Positions 50,219-59,700 of a stretch of 64,000 nucleotides of DNA are shown here, one piece after another. Below the pieces are notes generated by a model. The model saw only the letters and a list, made by a program, of their open reading frames with translations, did not search any database and was not told the DNA's origin. Position numbers and translations under genes: made by a program. Source of the DNA: Actinoplanes italicus (lineage in GTDB: Bacteria; Actinomycetota; Actinomycetes; Mycobacteriales; Micromonosporaceae); assembly GCF_003001815.1 (NCBI RefSeq), contig NZ_PVMZ01000027.1:1-64000 (forward strand), written 5' to 3'. Numbering within the stretch: the stretch's first letter is position 1; each line of letters begins with the position of its first letter.

Positions 50219-50974
50219 ATGAAGGTCGCCATCGTCACCGGCGCCAGCTCCGGCATCGGCCAGAGCGCCGCCATTCAAATCGCCCGGCGCGGCATCGGGG
50301 TCATCCTCACCTACCAGGGCAACCGGTCCGGCGCGCTCGACACCGTCGCCGCCATCGAGAAGGAAGGCGGCACCGCGGTCGCGCTGCCGCTGGACCTGGG
50401 TCGTTCCGAGACGTTCCCGGCCTTCCGCGACGCCGTGTCCGGTGCGCTGCGCGAGCACTGGCAGCGCGACACCTTCGACCACCTGGTCAACAACGCGGGC
50501 GCCAGCCGGATCGCGCCGTTCGAGGAGACCACCGAGGACACCTTCGACACGCTGATGCGGGTGCTGCTCAAGGGGCCGTACTTCCTCACCCAGGCACTGC
50601 TGCCGCTGCTGGCCGACGGCGGCGCGATCGTCAACATCACCAGCGGCGCGGCGACCACCGTCACCGAGCCGGGCTATTCGGTGTACGGCGCGATGAAGGG
50701 TGGCCTGGTGGTGCTGACCCGCTACCTGGCGAAGGAGCTCAGCGGGCGCGGCATCCGGGTCAACTCCGTCGCGCCGGGCGCCACCCGCACGCGGCTGGCC
50801 GACAACGCGTTCGAGCGCTATCCGGAGGTGATTCCGGGACTGGCCGCCAGGACCGCGCTCGGGCGCCTCGGCGAACCCGACGACGTCGGGGCGGCCATCG
50901 CCGCGCTGCTCAGCTCCGACATGGCCTGGGTCACCGCGCAGGACATCGAGGTGTCGGGCGGCTACAACCTCTGA
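50219..50974 (+). CDS. Short-chain dehydrogenase/reductase
   Basis: 251 residues of classical SDR type: KVAIVTGASSGIGQS (TGxxxGxG), HLVNNAGASR (NNAG), INITSG-like IVNITSGAAT (Ser), YGAMK (YxxxK catalytic Tyr/Lys), VNSVAPGATRT. NAD(P)H-dependent oxidoreductase. ATG 50219 follows the hydrolase stop by 2 bp. Last gene of the operon. Confidence 0.9.
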   Translation: MKVAIVTGASSGIGQSAAIQIARRGIGVILTYQGNRSGALDTVAAIEKEGGTAVALPLDLGRSETFPAFRDAVSGALREHWQRDTFDHLVNNAGASRIAPFEETTEDTFDTLMRVLLKGPYFLTQALLPLLADGGAIVNITSGAATTVTEPGYSVYGAMKGGLVVLTRYLAKELSGRGIRVNSVAPGATRTRLADNAFERYPEVIPGLAARTALGRLGEPDDVGAAIAALLSSDMAWVTAQDIEVSGGYNL

Positions 50975-51026
50975 GCCGAGCGGCGGAGCCGTTCCGCGCG
51001 CGGCGGCCACGAGAATCGACCTATGC

Positions 51027-51140
51027 CCACCGGGCCGCCGCCCGCCGCCCGCCGCCGCCCGCCGCTGTCCGCCGCCGCTGCCCGCCGTCCGCCGCCGCCG
51101 CTATCCGCCGCCGCTGCCCGCCGTCCGCCGCCGCTGTCAC
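51027..51140. repeat. CCGCCGCC-rich low-complexity tract
   Basis: Over 110 bp of CCGCCG/CCCGCCG units; a segment of about 36 bp (CCGCCGCTGCCCGCCGTCCG and flanks) occurs twice. The complementary strand is G-rich and could form quadruplexes. Lies at the start of the convergent intergenic region that also holds the 61-bp repeats. Open frames through it are low-complexity and not genes. Confidence 0.7.
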
Positions 51141-51175
51141 CTGGCCTGAGCAGCAGTCCCGGTCACCTGTGTGGT

Positions 51176-51520
51176 GACCCGCGGCTCGCATACGGGCACA
51201 GATCACCACGCAACCTCCAACGGCCGCACGCGTGGCGACCTGCGGCTCACATACGGGCACAGATCACCACACAATCCGCAACGAACGCACGCGTGGCGAC
51301 CTGCGGCTCACATACGGACACAGATCACCACACAACCCCCAACGGCCGCACGCGTGGCGACCTGCGGCTCACATACGGGCACAGATCACCACACAACCCC
51401 CAACGGCCACACGCGTGGCGACCTGCGGCCCACATACGGGCACAGATCACCACACAACCCCCAACGACCACACGCGTGGCGACCCGCGGCTCACATACGG
51501 GCGCAGGTCACCACGCTGCG
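51176..51520. repeat. 61-bp tandem repeat array, five full copies plus a partial
   Basis: The unit begins GACCTGCGGCTCACATACGG and recurs at 51176, 51237, 51298, 51359, 51420 and 51481 (the last partial) with few substitutions. Each full unit ends with the palindrome CACGCGTG. Period 61 is not a multiple of three, so the array is not a coding repeat; plus-strand open frames through it repeat only every 183 bp. There are no spacers, so it is not CRISPR. It sits between convergent genes (SDR stop 50974; protease stop 51541). Confidence 0.9.
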
Positions 51521-51540
51521 GACTGGGCTGCCCAGGTGAA

Positions 51541-52320
51541 TCAGCCGACGCCGACGGTGTCGCGGATCCAGTCGGCGATGTTGTCGGTGCGCGCGGGGAT
51601 CTCGACACCGGTGTGCGGGCAGCTCGGCCCGTCACTGACGACCGCCACCAGTTCCGGCGCGTGCCGCTTGGACTCCCGGAAGAAGGGGCCACCGGAGTCG
51701 TACGGGCAGGGCGTGGTGTCCGGACGCGGAGCATAGCCACGCACCCCGAGGGTCGAGGCGTCCACCGACTCGACCTGGAGCTGCCCCGTCTGCAAACGAG
51801 TCGCCGGAGTCGCATTGGCGCTGGTCAGCGAGCCGTACCCGGTGAGGCGCAGCACGTCGCCGACCTCGGGGGCGTCGTCGCTGACCTTCAGCGGCTTCAC
51901 GTCGCGGACGGGTCGCGCCAGCTTGGCGAGCGCGACGTCGGCGGTGGCCGACTGGCGTACGGCGACGATCTCCAGGTCATGCCCGCCGGTGCCCGTGGCC
52001 AGGTCGGTACGGCCGATCGTCGCCACTGTCGACGCCGCGACCGGACGCTCCACCCGTACACCGTTCTCGTCCCGGAAACAGTGCCCCGCGGTGATCACCC
52101 ATTGTCGGGCGATGAGCGCGGCCGAACACGCACTGTTGCGGGTGCCGCCGCCGAGCACCGGGATACCGGTCATGGTCAACTTGGTGGAGAACCGGTACCG
52201 CCCGTCCTTGACCGGCTCCCCGTTGGCGATGGCGTGCGCCGGCGCGGTGCCGAGCGCGGTGACACCGACCGTGACCACGGCTGTGGCCGCCGCGGCGATC
52301 ATGGTCTTCCTTCGTGACAC
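51541..52320 (-). CDS. Secreted trypsin-like serine protease (S1)
   Basis: 259 residues with a Sec signal (MIAAAATAVVTVGVTALG...AHA). An S1 chymotrypsin fold follows: His in VITAGHC, Asp in ADVALAKL, Ser in CPYDSGGPFF. The usual GDSGGP reads YDSGGP, conservative for activity. Mature enzyme starts near IANGEPV, the common processed N-terminus. GTG 52320 chosen because AAGGAGG lies five bases upstream. Probably an extracellular protease for nutrient use. Confidence 0.88.
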   Translation of the reverse strand: MSRRKTMIAAAATAVVTVGVTALGTAPAHAIANGEPVKDGRYRFSTKLTMTGIPVLGGGTRNSACSAALIARQWVITAGHCFRDENGVRVERPVAASTVATIGRTDLATGTGGHDLEIVAVRQSATADVALAKLARPVRDVKPLKVSDDAPEVGDVLRLTGYGSLTSANATPATRLQTGQLQVESVDASTLGVRGYAPRPDTTPCPYDSGGPFFRESKRHAPELVAVVSDGPSCPHTGVEIPARTDNIADWIRDTVGVG

Positions 52321-52434
52321 AAGTGCCTCCTTAGGATCAAGCGCCATCTATAGCCCATGTCGGCAAATCCGAACCTCATGCCCGTAAGTTGGGTTGATGC
52401 TCCGCAACAGATCGATCTTGGAGAGCGCACGCCG

Positions 52435-52868
52435 ATGAAGGCCGTTACGAGCGAGGCGGAACTGCGCGAGATCGCTGGCCACCCGCAGCCGATCATCCGG
52501 GACAAGGCCATCACGGTGATCGACGAGCAGACCCGGATGTTCCTTGCCAAGTCGACGTTCTTCCTGCTGGCCACGACCGGCGCGGACGGCAGTGTGGACG
52601 TCTCACCGCGCGGCGAGCCGGACGGCGGTGGCGTGGTCGTGCTCGGCCCGAGCACGCTGGCGTTCGCGGACCGGCCGGGCAACAAGCGGACTTCGCCGGC
52701 GGCGGCCTCGGCGTGGTCGTCGAGGTCGAGGAGCTGTTCCTGCACTGCACACAGGCCCCGAAACGCGCGGGCCTCTGGGATCCGGAGAAGTGGCCCGACC
52801 CGTCGACCGTCCCGACCGCCGGCCAGATCTGGAAAAGCCACCTCACCCACATCGAGGGCCGCCCGTGA
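52435..52868 (+). pseudogene. PPOX-type flavoprotein with internal deletion and frameshift
   Basis: The first ~85 codons (MKAVTSEAELREIAGHPQPI, FLAKSTFFLLATTGADGSVDVSPRGEP, TLAFADRPGNKR) are the start of an FMN-binding pyridoxamine-5'-phosphate-oxidase-like protein. After NKR the frame changes and the end of the same family appears (LGVVVEVEELFLHCTQAPKR, then LWDPEKWPD and HIEGRP, stop at 52866-52868). The middle ~50-60 residues expected between them are missing. One deletion of out-of-frame length explains both features. Non-functional. Confidence 0.7.
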
Positions 52869-53044
52869 CGGTCACCTCACTCGGATCCGACCTGGCCGGA
52901 TAGGTCGACGGGCCGAGTACCCACCCGGCCGGCGGCGCACGCAGCGGCTCCACGCCGACGCGCAGGGGCAATGCTGAGCCGTCTGATCTGGCATGCTCCC
53001 GCAATTGCTGTGACATACATCAGGATCACTGGGAGCTGAGAATC

Positions 53045-53617
53045 TTGCGGAAATTGCTTCACTTCGCTGTCTCGATGGTCGCCGCCGTGACACTGGCCGT
53101 GGTGGCCCCCACTGCGGCTCACGCAGCCACCTGGGACGAGCTGCACAGTAATGTCTGGACCCCCGGCACCGACGGGGCTCCGCAGGTGCTGTCGATCCGT
53201 GGTGGCGAGGGCGAAGCGGCCGGTGCCGAGGTGATCGCCTGGACGCGGTCGTTCAAGCCCAACGGAGCTCGCGTCGGCGATCAGATGTGGAGCATCGAAC
53301 CCGCTGGCGACGGCAGCTACTGGATTCGCAACGCGGGAACCTCGAACCAATTCGCGCTGTCGGTGAAGGGCAACGCGCACACGAACGGCACACCGCTCGT
53401 CCAGTGGTGGTTCGATCCGATGAACCAGTATCAGCGCTGGGTGCCCGCCCACCGGGAGGACTACCGTGAATGGTGGTTGCGCAACAGGGCGACCGGCAAG
53501 TGCCTGGGCATCACAGGCGGTGGCAACGGTCGCGCCGAACTGGGAGCTCGCGCTGTCCTCTGGGACTGCGGCTTCGGCGAGGACCAGGGCTGGTTCCACG
53601 ACTCCCTGCCCAACTAG
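53045..53617 (+). CDS. Secreted ricin-type beta-trefoil (RICIN-like) protein
   Basis: 190 residues with a Sec signal (LLHFAVSMVAAVTLAVVAPTAAHA). The mature part looks like a ricin/QxW-type beta-trefoil: MWSIEPAGDGSYWIRNAGTSNQ, PLVQWWFDPMNQYQRW, WWLRNRATGKCLGITGGG, AVLWDCGFGEDQGW. It probably binds a carbohydrate; no catalytic motif. TTG 53045 has GGGAG upstream. Followed by a hairpin terminator shared with the convergent response-regulator gene. Confidence 0.8.
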   Translation: MRKLLHFAVSMVAAVTLAVVAPTAAHAATWDELHSNVWTPGTDGAPQVLSIRGGEGEAAGAEVIAWTRSFKPNGARVGDQMWSIEPAGDGSYWIRNAGTSNQFALSVKGNAHTNGTPLVQWWFDPMNQYQRWVPAHREDYREWWLRNRATGKCLGITGGGNGRAELGARAVLWDCGFGEDQGWFHDSLPN

Positions 53618-53634
53618 GGCAGCACCCGGATCAG

Positions 53635-53675
53635 CGAAGGCCCCGGTCCGGCATCACTGCCGGACCGGGCCTTCG
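53635..53675. terminator. Bidirectional hairpin terminator
   Basis: CGAAGGCCCCGGTCCGGCA, TCAC loop, TGCCGGACCGGGCCTTCG; 18 paired bases with one bulged C. Lies after the lectin gene (stop 53617) and includes the stop region of the convergent response-regulator gene (stop 53654), so the last codons of that gene form one arm. Confidence 0.8.
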
Positions 53676-54334
53676 CCCGGGTTGAGCAGTCCCGCGCGCT
53701 GGGCGAGCATCGCGGCCTGGACCCGGTTCTCGCAGTTCAGCTTGGTGAAGACCCGGTACACGTGGGTCTTCACGGTGCCTTCGGAGACGAACAGCTGCTG
53801 GCCGATCTCGGCGTTGGACAGCCCCTGCGCCAGCAGGATCAGCACCTCGCGTTCCCGGCCGCTGAGACCTTCGACCAGGGCGAGATCACGATCCGGTCGT
53901 ACGGCCGACGCCGGCAACCGGTCCAGCACCTGGCGGGTGATCTTCGGGGACAGGTAGGCGTTCCCGGCGGCGGCCGCCCGGATCGCGTACGCCAGCTCCT
54001 CGGCGGCCGTCTCCTTGAGCAGGAAACCCGCCGCTCCGCCGGTGAGTGCCTGCGCCACGTAGTCGTCCTGACCGAACGTGGTCAGCACGACGACCCGCAC
54101 CGCGGGCGCCGTCAGGCGGATCTCCCGCAGCGCGGCCAGGCCGTCCATGACGGGCATCTGGATGTCCAGCAGCGCCACGTCCGGCCGGTGCCGTACGGCT
54201 AGCTCCACCGCGGTCCGGCCGTCGGCGGCCTGTGCGACGAGTTCGATGTCGTCGATCGGCCGCAGGATCGCGTCGATGGCGGTCCTGATCAGCGAATCGT
54301 CGTCGGCCAGCAGCACCCGCAGCGCCTGCGTCAC
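53654..54334 (-). CDS. NarL/LuxR-type response regulator
   Basis: 226 residues. Receiver ~5-120 (LRVLLADDDSLIRTAI, phospho-Asp in VALLDIQMPVMDG, VVVLTTFGQDD, FLLKE), HTH_LuxR ~155-215 (LSGREREVLILLAQGLSNAEIG, VSEGTVKTHVYRVFTKL). The output of the histidine kinase just upstream. GTG 54334 overlaps the kinase stop (GTGA), so both are made together. 3' end lies inside the terminator hairpin. Confidence 0.9.
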   Translation of the reverse strand: MTQALRVLLADDDSLIRTAIDAILRPIDDIELVAQAADGRTAVELAVRHRPDVALLDIQMPVMDGLAALREIRLTAPAVRVVVLTTFGQDDYVAQALTGGAAGFLLKETAAEELAYAIRAAAAGNAYLSPKITRQVLDRLPASAVRPDRDLALVEGLSGREREVLILLAQGLSNAEIGQQLFVSEGTVKTHVYRVFTKLNCENRVQAAMLAQRAGLLNPGEGPVRQ

Positions 54335-55833
54335 GACTTCTTCTCCCATTCCTGCTTGTCGACCAGCGTCCCGTCCCGGAAACAGAATCGGTAGATCATC
54401 TCACCGTCCTCGACCCGGAGCTGTTCGAGCAGGCCCGCCGGATAGTCCACGCAGCCGGCGGGGGCGCCCGGTTCGGCGACGTCGGCCTCCGGGAGCACGG
54501 CGCGCACGGCGGTCTCGGACTGACCGATCCGGATCGCGTCGTAGGTTTCCCGGTCGACGGACACCATGGCGGTCATCAGCCAGGCGCCGGACCCGCACAG
54601 CACCAGGAACCCGGCGATGGAGACCGCCGTGGTCGCCAGCACGATCCGGGAGCGGCGGCTGTGGCGCTCGACCACTGACACGAAGTCCGCCCCGTTGGTG
54701 GCGACGGCCGGTGGCGGCGGCGGTTCGTCACCGGTGTAGGCGAGGGTGGCGGCCAGACGGAACCCTCCGTCGGGTGTCGGGCCGTGGAAGAGCACGCCGC
54801 CCGCGACGCGGACCCGTTCGGTCAGGCCGAGCAGCCCCTGCCCGGAGGTCTCCTGCACGGCGGGCCGGCCGGCCGTGTTGGTCACGCGAGCTATCAGCGC
54901 ATCTGACTCGTACCGCAGAAGAATCTCGATGGAACCGCCGTGAGCGTGCCGCAGAGCGTTGGTGAGGCCTTCCTGCACGACGCGGTAGGCGGCGTGCTCG
55001 GTCATCGCGGGCACGGGACGCGGTTCGCCCTCGCGGACGATCTCCACCCGGGCGCCGGAGGCCCGCGCCTGCTCGGCGAGCTCGTCGAGGCCGGACAGCG
55101 GCCGCACCTGCGGCTGGGTGCCGTCCTGCCCGAGCAGTCCGAGGATCTGCCGCAGCTCGGTCATCGCCGACGACGACGCCTGCCGGATGAGGTCGGCCTC
55201 GTCGGTGCGCATCATCCCCGCGTACAGGGAGATCAGGGTCAGCCGGTTGCCGAGCGAGTCGTGCAGGTCGCGGGCGATGCGGGCCCGCTCCCGGATCTGC
55301 GCCTGGCGGGCGATCTCGGCCTGCCCGCTGTGCAGCTGCACGTTGCGGTGGTGCATGGCGGCGAGCAGGATCCGGCGGCGGCGCACCAGCCGGGCGACGC
55401 CGGCCGGTGCGCAGGCCAGGAAGGCGAAGAAGGACGACACCAGGATCGCCCACTCCAGGGTCAGCGACATCTCCCACAGCACCGAGAGCACGAAGCAGAT
55501 CCAGCCGACCACCAGCCCGGCGACGACCTGCCACGCCCGGGCGGCGCGGTAGCCCAGCGACGCGCTGAGCACCGCGAGCAGCACGAAGCCCTGCCCTCCG
55601 GTGCCGAGTCCGACCAGCGCCGCAGCCGCGTACGCGCCGAGCGGGTGGATCAGCCGCAGCAGCATCAGGATCGGTGTGGTGATGCCGACCAGCCAGGGCG
55701 CGAGCGGGTACCAGTCCCCCGAGACGGCCGACACCGTGGTGGCCACCGACAGCAGCGTCACCAGGCTGACCTCGTAGATCAGGCGCCAGGCGCCGGCCCC
55801 GGCGATCCGCTCACGCCATCGCGCGATGATCAT
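54331..55833 (-). CDS. Histidine kinase with extra C-terminal membrane helix and sensor-like domain
   Basis: 500 residues. About five membrane helices (~20-155), then HisKA_3 (RERARIARDLHDSLGNRLTLI, phospho-His in RDLHD), then HATPase (VVQEGLTNALRHAHGG, GQGLLGLTERVRVAGG). Unusually, after the ATPase a further helix (IVLATTAVSIAGFLVLCG) leads to a ~70-residue C-terminal domain (RETYDAIRIGQSETAVRAVL, GAPAGCVDYPAG, IYRFCFRDGTLVDK), predicted outside the cell. The same domain is found in the first protein of this operon (56086-56460). ATG 55833. Confidence 0.88.
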   Translation of the reverse strand: MIIARWRERIAGAGAWRLIYEVSLVTLLSVATTVSAVSGDWYPLAPWLVGITTPILMLLRLIHPLGAYAAAALVGLGTGGQGFVLLAVLSASLGYRAARAWQVVAGLVVGWICFVLSVLWEMSLTLEWAILVSSFFAFLACAPAGVARLVRRRRILLAAMHHRNVQLHSGQAEIARQAQIRERARIARDLHDSLGNRLTLISLYAGMMRTDEADLIRQASSSAMTELRQILGLLGQDGTQPQVRPLSGLDELAEQARASGARVEIVREGEPRPVPAMTEHAAYRVVQEGLTNALRHAHGGSIEILLRYESDALIARVTNTAGRPAVQETSGQGLLGLTERVRVAGGVLFHGPTPDGGFRLAATLAYTGDEPPPPPAVATNGADFVSVVERHSRRSRIVLATTAVSIAGFLVLCGSGAWLMTAMVSVDRETYDAIRIGQSETAVRAVLPEADVAEPGAPAGCVDYPAGLLEQLRVEDGEMIYRFCFRDGTLVDKQEWEKKS

Positions 55834-55843
55834 CCGTACCCTT

Positions 55844-56089
55844 TCAGCGGTTTTCGCGGGCGATCCGGCGGACCGCGTCGTGTGCTTCGAGCAGGCCCGC
55901 ACCGGTCCGCTCGCGGTAGATCCTGACCGATGCCGTCCAGCCGTCGCGATGCAGAGTGGCGTGCACCTCGGCGCGCACCGCCTCGGGATCTCGTTCGGTC
56001 ACGGCGCGATGCCCCAGATACTGGGCGGCGATCAGCATGACCAGCCCGGCCCCGCCGAAGACGAGGCCGGCGGCGATCAGCGGGGTCAC
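55844..56089 (-). CDS. Membrane-anchored L7/L12 C-terminal-like small protein
   Basis: 81 residues: one N-terminal membrane helix (LIAAGLVFGGAGLVMLIAA) and a C-terminal ~35-residue domain (VHATLHRDGWTASVRIYRER, TGAGLLEAHDAVRRIARE) resembling the C-terminal domain of ribosomal protein L7/L12, here as a small binding module. GTG 56089 overlaps the upstream stop (GTGA) and its own stop is 10 bp before the kinase start. Likely part of the signalling complex of this operon. Confidence 0.65.
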   Translation of the reverse strand: MTPLIAAGLVFGGAGLVMLIAAQYLGHRAVTERDPEAVRAEVHATLHRDGWTASVRIYRERTGAGLLEAHDAVRRIARENR

Positions 56090-56460
56090 TTCTCGTCCGG
56101 AATGGTCAGGGCGCTCTTCTCGGCGAGCTTGCCGTCGACGAAACACAACCGCCACAGCTCGGGGCCCTCACCCGTGATGGGGCTGATTCCGTAGTAGACG
56201 CAGGACGCCCCGGCCGGCGCGCCCTTGCGTCCCGGGTCGTTGCCGTACAGGTCCTTGTCCTCGATGCCGGTCAACGGTGCGGGCAGGGCGGCCAGCACCG
56301 TGGCCTGCGGGGTTCCCTCCCGCTGCGCGTCGAACTGTTCGCGGGTGATACTGGCCTTGCTCAGCTCCAGTCCGGTGTCGAACAGCTGGTAGACGGCCCA
56401 GCCGAGGCCGCCGCACATGACCGCGAGAACGATCGCGATGACGATTACCACGTTGCGCAT
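56086..56460 (-). CDS. Membrane-anchored protein sharing the histidine kinase's C-terminal domain
   Basis: 124 residues: one N-terminal membrane helix (NVVIVIAIVLAVMCGGLGWAVY) and an extracytoplasmic domain (REQFDAQREGTPQATVLAAL, GAPAGASCVYYG, LWRLCFVDGKLAEKS). Its line-up with the C-terminal domain of the kinase is clear: RExxDAxRxGxxxxxVxAxLP, GAPAGxxCVxY, xxRxCFxDGxLxxK. The fold may be of the SmpA/OmlA-like or BLIP-like type (inference). GGAGGA lies before ATG 56460. First gene of the four-gene operon; probably a competitor or partner for kinase sensing. Confidence 0.75.
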   Translation of the reverse strand: MRNVVIVIAIVLAVMCGGLGWAVYQLFDTGLELSKASITREQFDAQREGTPQATVLAALPAPLTGIEDKDLYGNDPGRKGAPAGASCVYYGISPITGEGPELWRLCFVDGKLAEKSALTIPDEK

Positions 56461-56725
56461 TTCGATTCCTCCGTCGTCGTCGTGGCGATGCCATGAGACT
56501 GCCGGGAATCGATGCGCGAATCGTCAGCACAACGTCGGAACGCGAACGCCCCACGAGTCAACCGAAGTGATACGCGCCGCGACCGCTGCCACGGGACCGG
56601 CAGGCCGCGCATGAATGAAACCGCTGGTCAACACTGTCTTGTCAGCGAGATCGGTCAGCCTGCGAGTGCCGGCATGACTGACCACCCCACGCGCGCCACC
56701 AGACACTCTTACCGAAGGCGCGAGG

Positions 56726-59700
56726 CTAGTTGGCACTCTCAAGAAGAGCGTTTGTCTGCCGTTGTCCGTCGGCAAATGCCTGCGGGTATTGTTCGGCCAA
56801 CGGCAGGTATATCTCGTGGGCCTGCTGTGCGGCTGCGTGGGCCTCGCGCGGGTCCAGCCCGCCAACGGTCAACACCGTCGCCAGGCGGGACAGTCGAGCG
56901 GCCAATTCCGGCAGGTAGTAGGCCGGGTGTTCCCGCGCCAAGGGCTCGCATACCGACACCGCCTCCCGGGCGGTCACCGCTGCGTCCTGATGAGCGCCTC
57001 GCCGCGACTCCTGCAGGGCCCGATTCGCCAGTGCATGAGACAGTTCTTCCCGGTCCAGGGACGGATCGTCGTGCTCCAGCGATCGGAAGATGGCGATCGC
57101 CTCCGTGATGGCGGTCAGGGCTTCAGCGTCCCGGTCGAGTTCGGCCATCCGTTCGCCGAGGCTGTTCAGCGCCCGGGCAAGCCCTTGACGGTGGTCCGCC
57201 TGCTGGAGGTCGTCAAGAGCCCGGTAGGTCGCGACTGCTTCCTCGGTGACGGCGACCGCCTCGTCACGTCGCCCGACTTCGGCGTACCGCACGCCGAGGC
57301 CGTAGAGAGAATTCGGCAAGCTGTCCGGGAACGCGTCCTCGCACCGGCGGAACCGCTGCACGGCTTCCTCGGCCGCGGCTACGGCTTCATACCGTCGGCC
57401 GATCCGGGCCGACTGCAGGCCCAGTGTGGACAGGGCGCCGGCCAGCCATTCCTCGTACATCGCCGGGTTGGCCTCGGCCAGCGGGCGGAAGATTCCCAAG
57501 GCCTCGGCGGTCAGGTCCAAAGCCCGCTTGCGATCACCCGTATTGGACACATTGACGCTCAGGTTGAGCAGGGTTCTGGCGACAGCCGGCCGGTAGGTGC
57601 CAGGATCAGTCACGCACAACCGTCGGCGGATCTCCAGGGACTCCTCAGCGAACGGCAGAGCACTCTCCTCCTGGCCGAGCGCACCGAGGTCGATCGCCAG
57701 GTTGATGAGCGACGACGCCAGATCCGGCAGGAAGGCGCCAGGGTTCGCCGCCACCAACTGGCGGTCGATGCGCACCGACTCGCGGGCGCAGAACAGGCTT
57801 TCGTCTCGCCGGCCAAGCTCCGATAGCACATTGCCGAGGTTGTGCACCGCCACGGACAGACTCGGCAGATACAAGTTCGGATCGGTTTCGGCGAGCGAGC
57901 GGTAGATGTCGACGCCCTCCCGCATGAGTGGGAGGGCGTCGCGTGGGCGGGCGAGTTCGTAGAGCCGGGTGCCCAGACCGTCGAGCGAGAAGGCCAAGGC
58001 CGCCAGGTGGGCGGTGACGGCCACCCGAGCGTTGAGGTCCCGCAGGATGCGGACCGCTTCTTCGGCGGGCGCGAGCGAGGCGTGCAGCTGCCCGAGGTCC
58101 GACAGGTAGATGGAAAGGTGGTGCAGCGAGTTGGCCATCGAGAGGAGGTCCGCCTCCGAGGTGGGGTCGCCGTAGCGACGTTCCAGGGCAATCAGCTCCT
58201 CAGCCAGTGCCAACGCCTCCTCGGTGCGGCCCAGATCCGAGAGCGCAATCGCGTCGAGGTGCAGCGCCCGGATCAATGGCCGGCGGAAGTGTTGCGGCGC
58301 CGTTTCCGCTAGGCCGCGGTAGATGGCGACGGCCTCCGCCACGCACTGATGCGCCTCGCGGTACAGACCGACCGCCTGTTGCCGAACGCCGAGGGCGGCC
58401 AGGAGCCCCGCCCTGGTCTCGTCGTCCTCGGTGTGGGTCAGCTTCGCCCTGGTGACGACCTGCACGACGCGGGCAGCGCCGACATCGAGATCGACGTGCC
58501 GGTCAATGGGCAGCAGCGGGAGGATGGCGTCGAGGAGCTCGCTGTCGATACCGTCGATTTCGGCGAGGCGCGCCAGGGCGAAGCCGCCCGCGTCGACGGC
58601 GAGCCGTGGGTCGGCCAGCAATATCGGCTGCAGACTGTCGCGGACGTGCGGCCACCGGTGCGCCGCCTCGATCAGTACGCCGAGCACCGGCCGGGTCAGG
58701 GCCGCGAAATCGCTCTCCTTGGCCAGGGCGAGCAACCGTTCCGGCGCAGTGCGCGCCCACGGGTCGGGGGCGTAGTCGCCGTGCCCATGGCCGGGTATCC
58801 GCAACGCCAGGAAGTCCTCGCCCAGCCGATCCGGGTACAGGGGCTCAAGGCCGAAGCCCGCAGCCGCCGGCGGGTAGCAGCCGGCATGGTCGTCGACGAC
58901 GGCGAGCACCTCCGGCTCGGCCGCCACGCCCGTGCCAGCGAGGATTCGGCCGGCGAGGGCGCGCGGCTGACGCTGGGTGAGCGTCGCGGTGTGAACCGTG
59001 CGAGCCAGCACGGCCGGTGCGGTCGTGAACTGCGCATCATGGTCGTAGCGGCTCTGCCAGTAGTCGTACTCGCGGTTGAGCAGGTACGCCGACAGCCCCA
59101 CCAGGTCGGCCGGGACTCGTCTACCGTGTGCCAGCGCGTCGACCGCGACGAGCGCCGCCATGTGTACGCTGAGGACGGCCTTGAACTCGTCGCCGTCAAG
59201 CCGTTCCGGGAGCTGTATCAAGTTCGCCCGTACGCCGAAGACCCTGGCAAACGCATCGCCGGCCGCCATGAACGCGTCCCTGCGTTGCTCAGGGGAAGCG
59301 GCCAATGGTGCCAGATCGACGCTCTCGCCGACGGCTATCTCGGCCTTCGTCAGCCGGTGGCGGATGCCCGGCCACCAGGAGCCGGCCGAGCGGCTGACCA
59401 GCAGGACCCGCGCCCGTTGGGGAACGCGCAAGATCGGGTTCTGCAGGAACAGCTGCAGATCATCGACGGGCCAGCGCTCGGCGTACTCGACCACCACGAC
59501 AAGAGCCGAACCGGTTTTCCCTGGAGCGACCACAGTGGTGGCAGTCGGGTCACTGCTGTGGTGTCCGGCCCAGACCGTCCAGTGGTTCGCGGCCGACGCC
59601 AGCGCAAACTGGGCGGCGAGCCGGGTTTTCCCCTGACCGCCAGGACCATGTACGAGCAGTACCGACAGGCCCGGTTCCGGGTCGTCGCGCCACGACGTGA

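Noticed and set aside
51176..51520. CRISPR array
   Set aside because: The units are contiguous 61-bp direct repeats without variable spacers, and no cas genes are near.
51023..52317. Plus-strand coding genes across the repeat tract and antisense to the S1 protease
   Set aside because: Frames read low-complexity Pro/Arg and cyclic repeats every 183 bp, then pure antisense of a well-supported protease gene.
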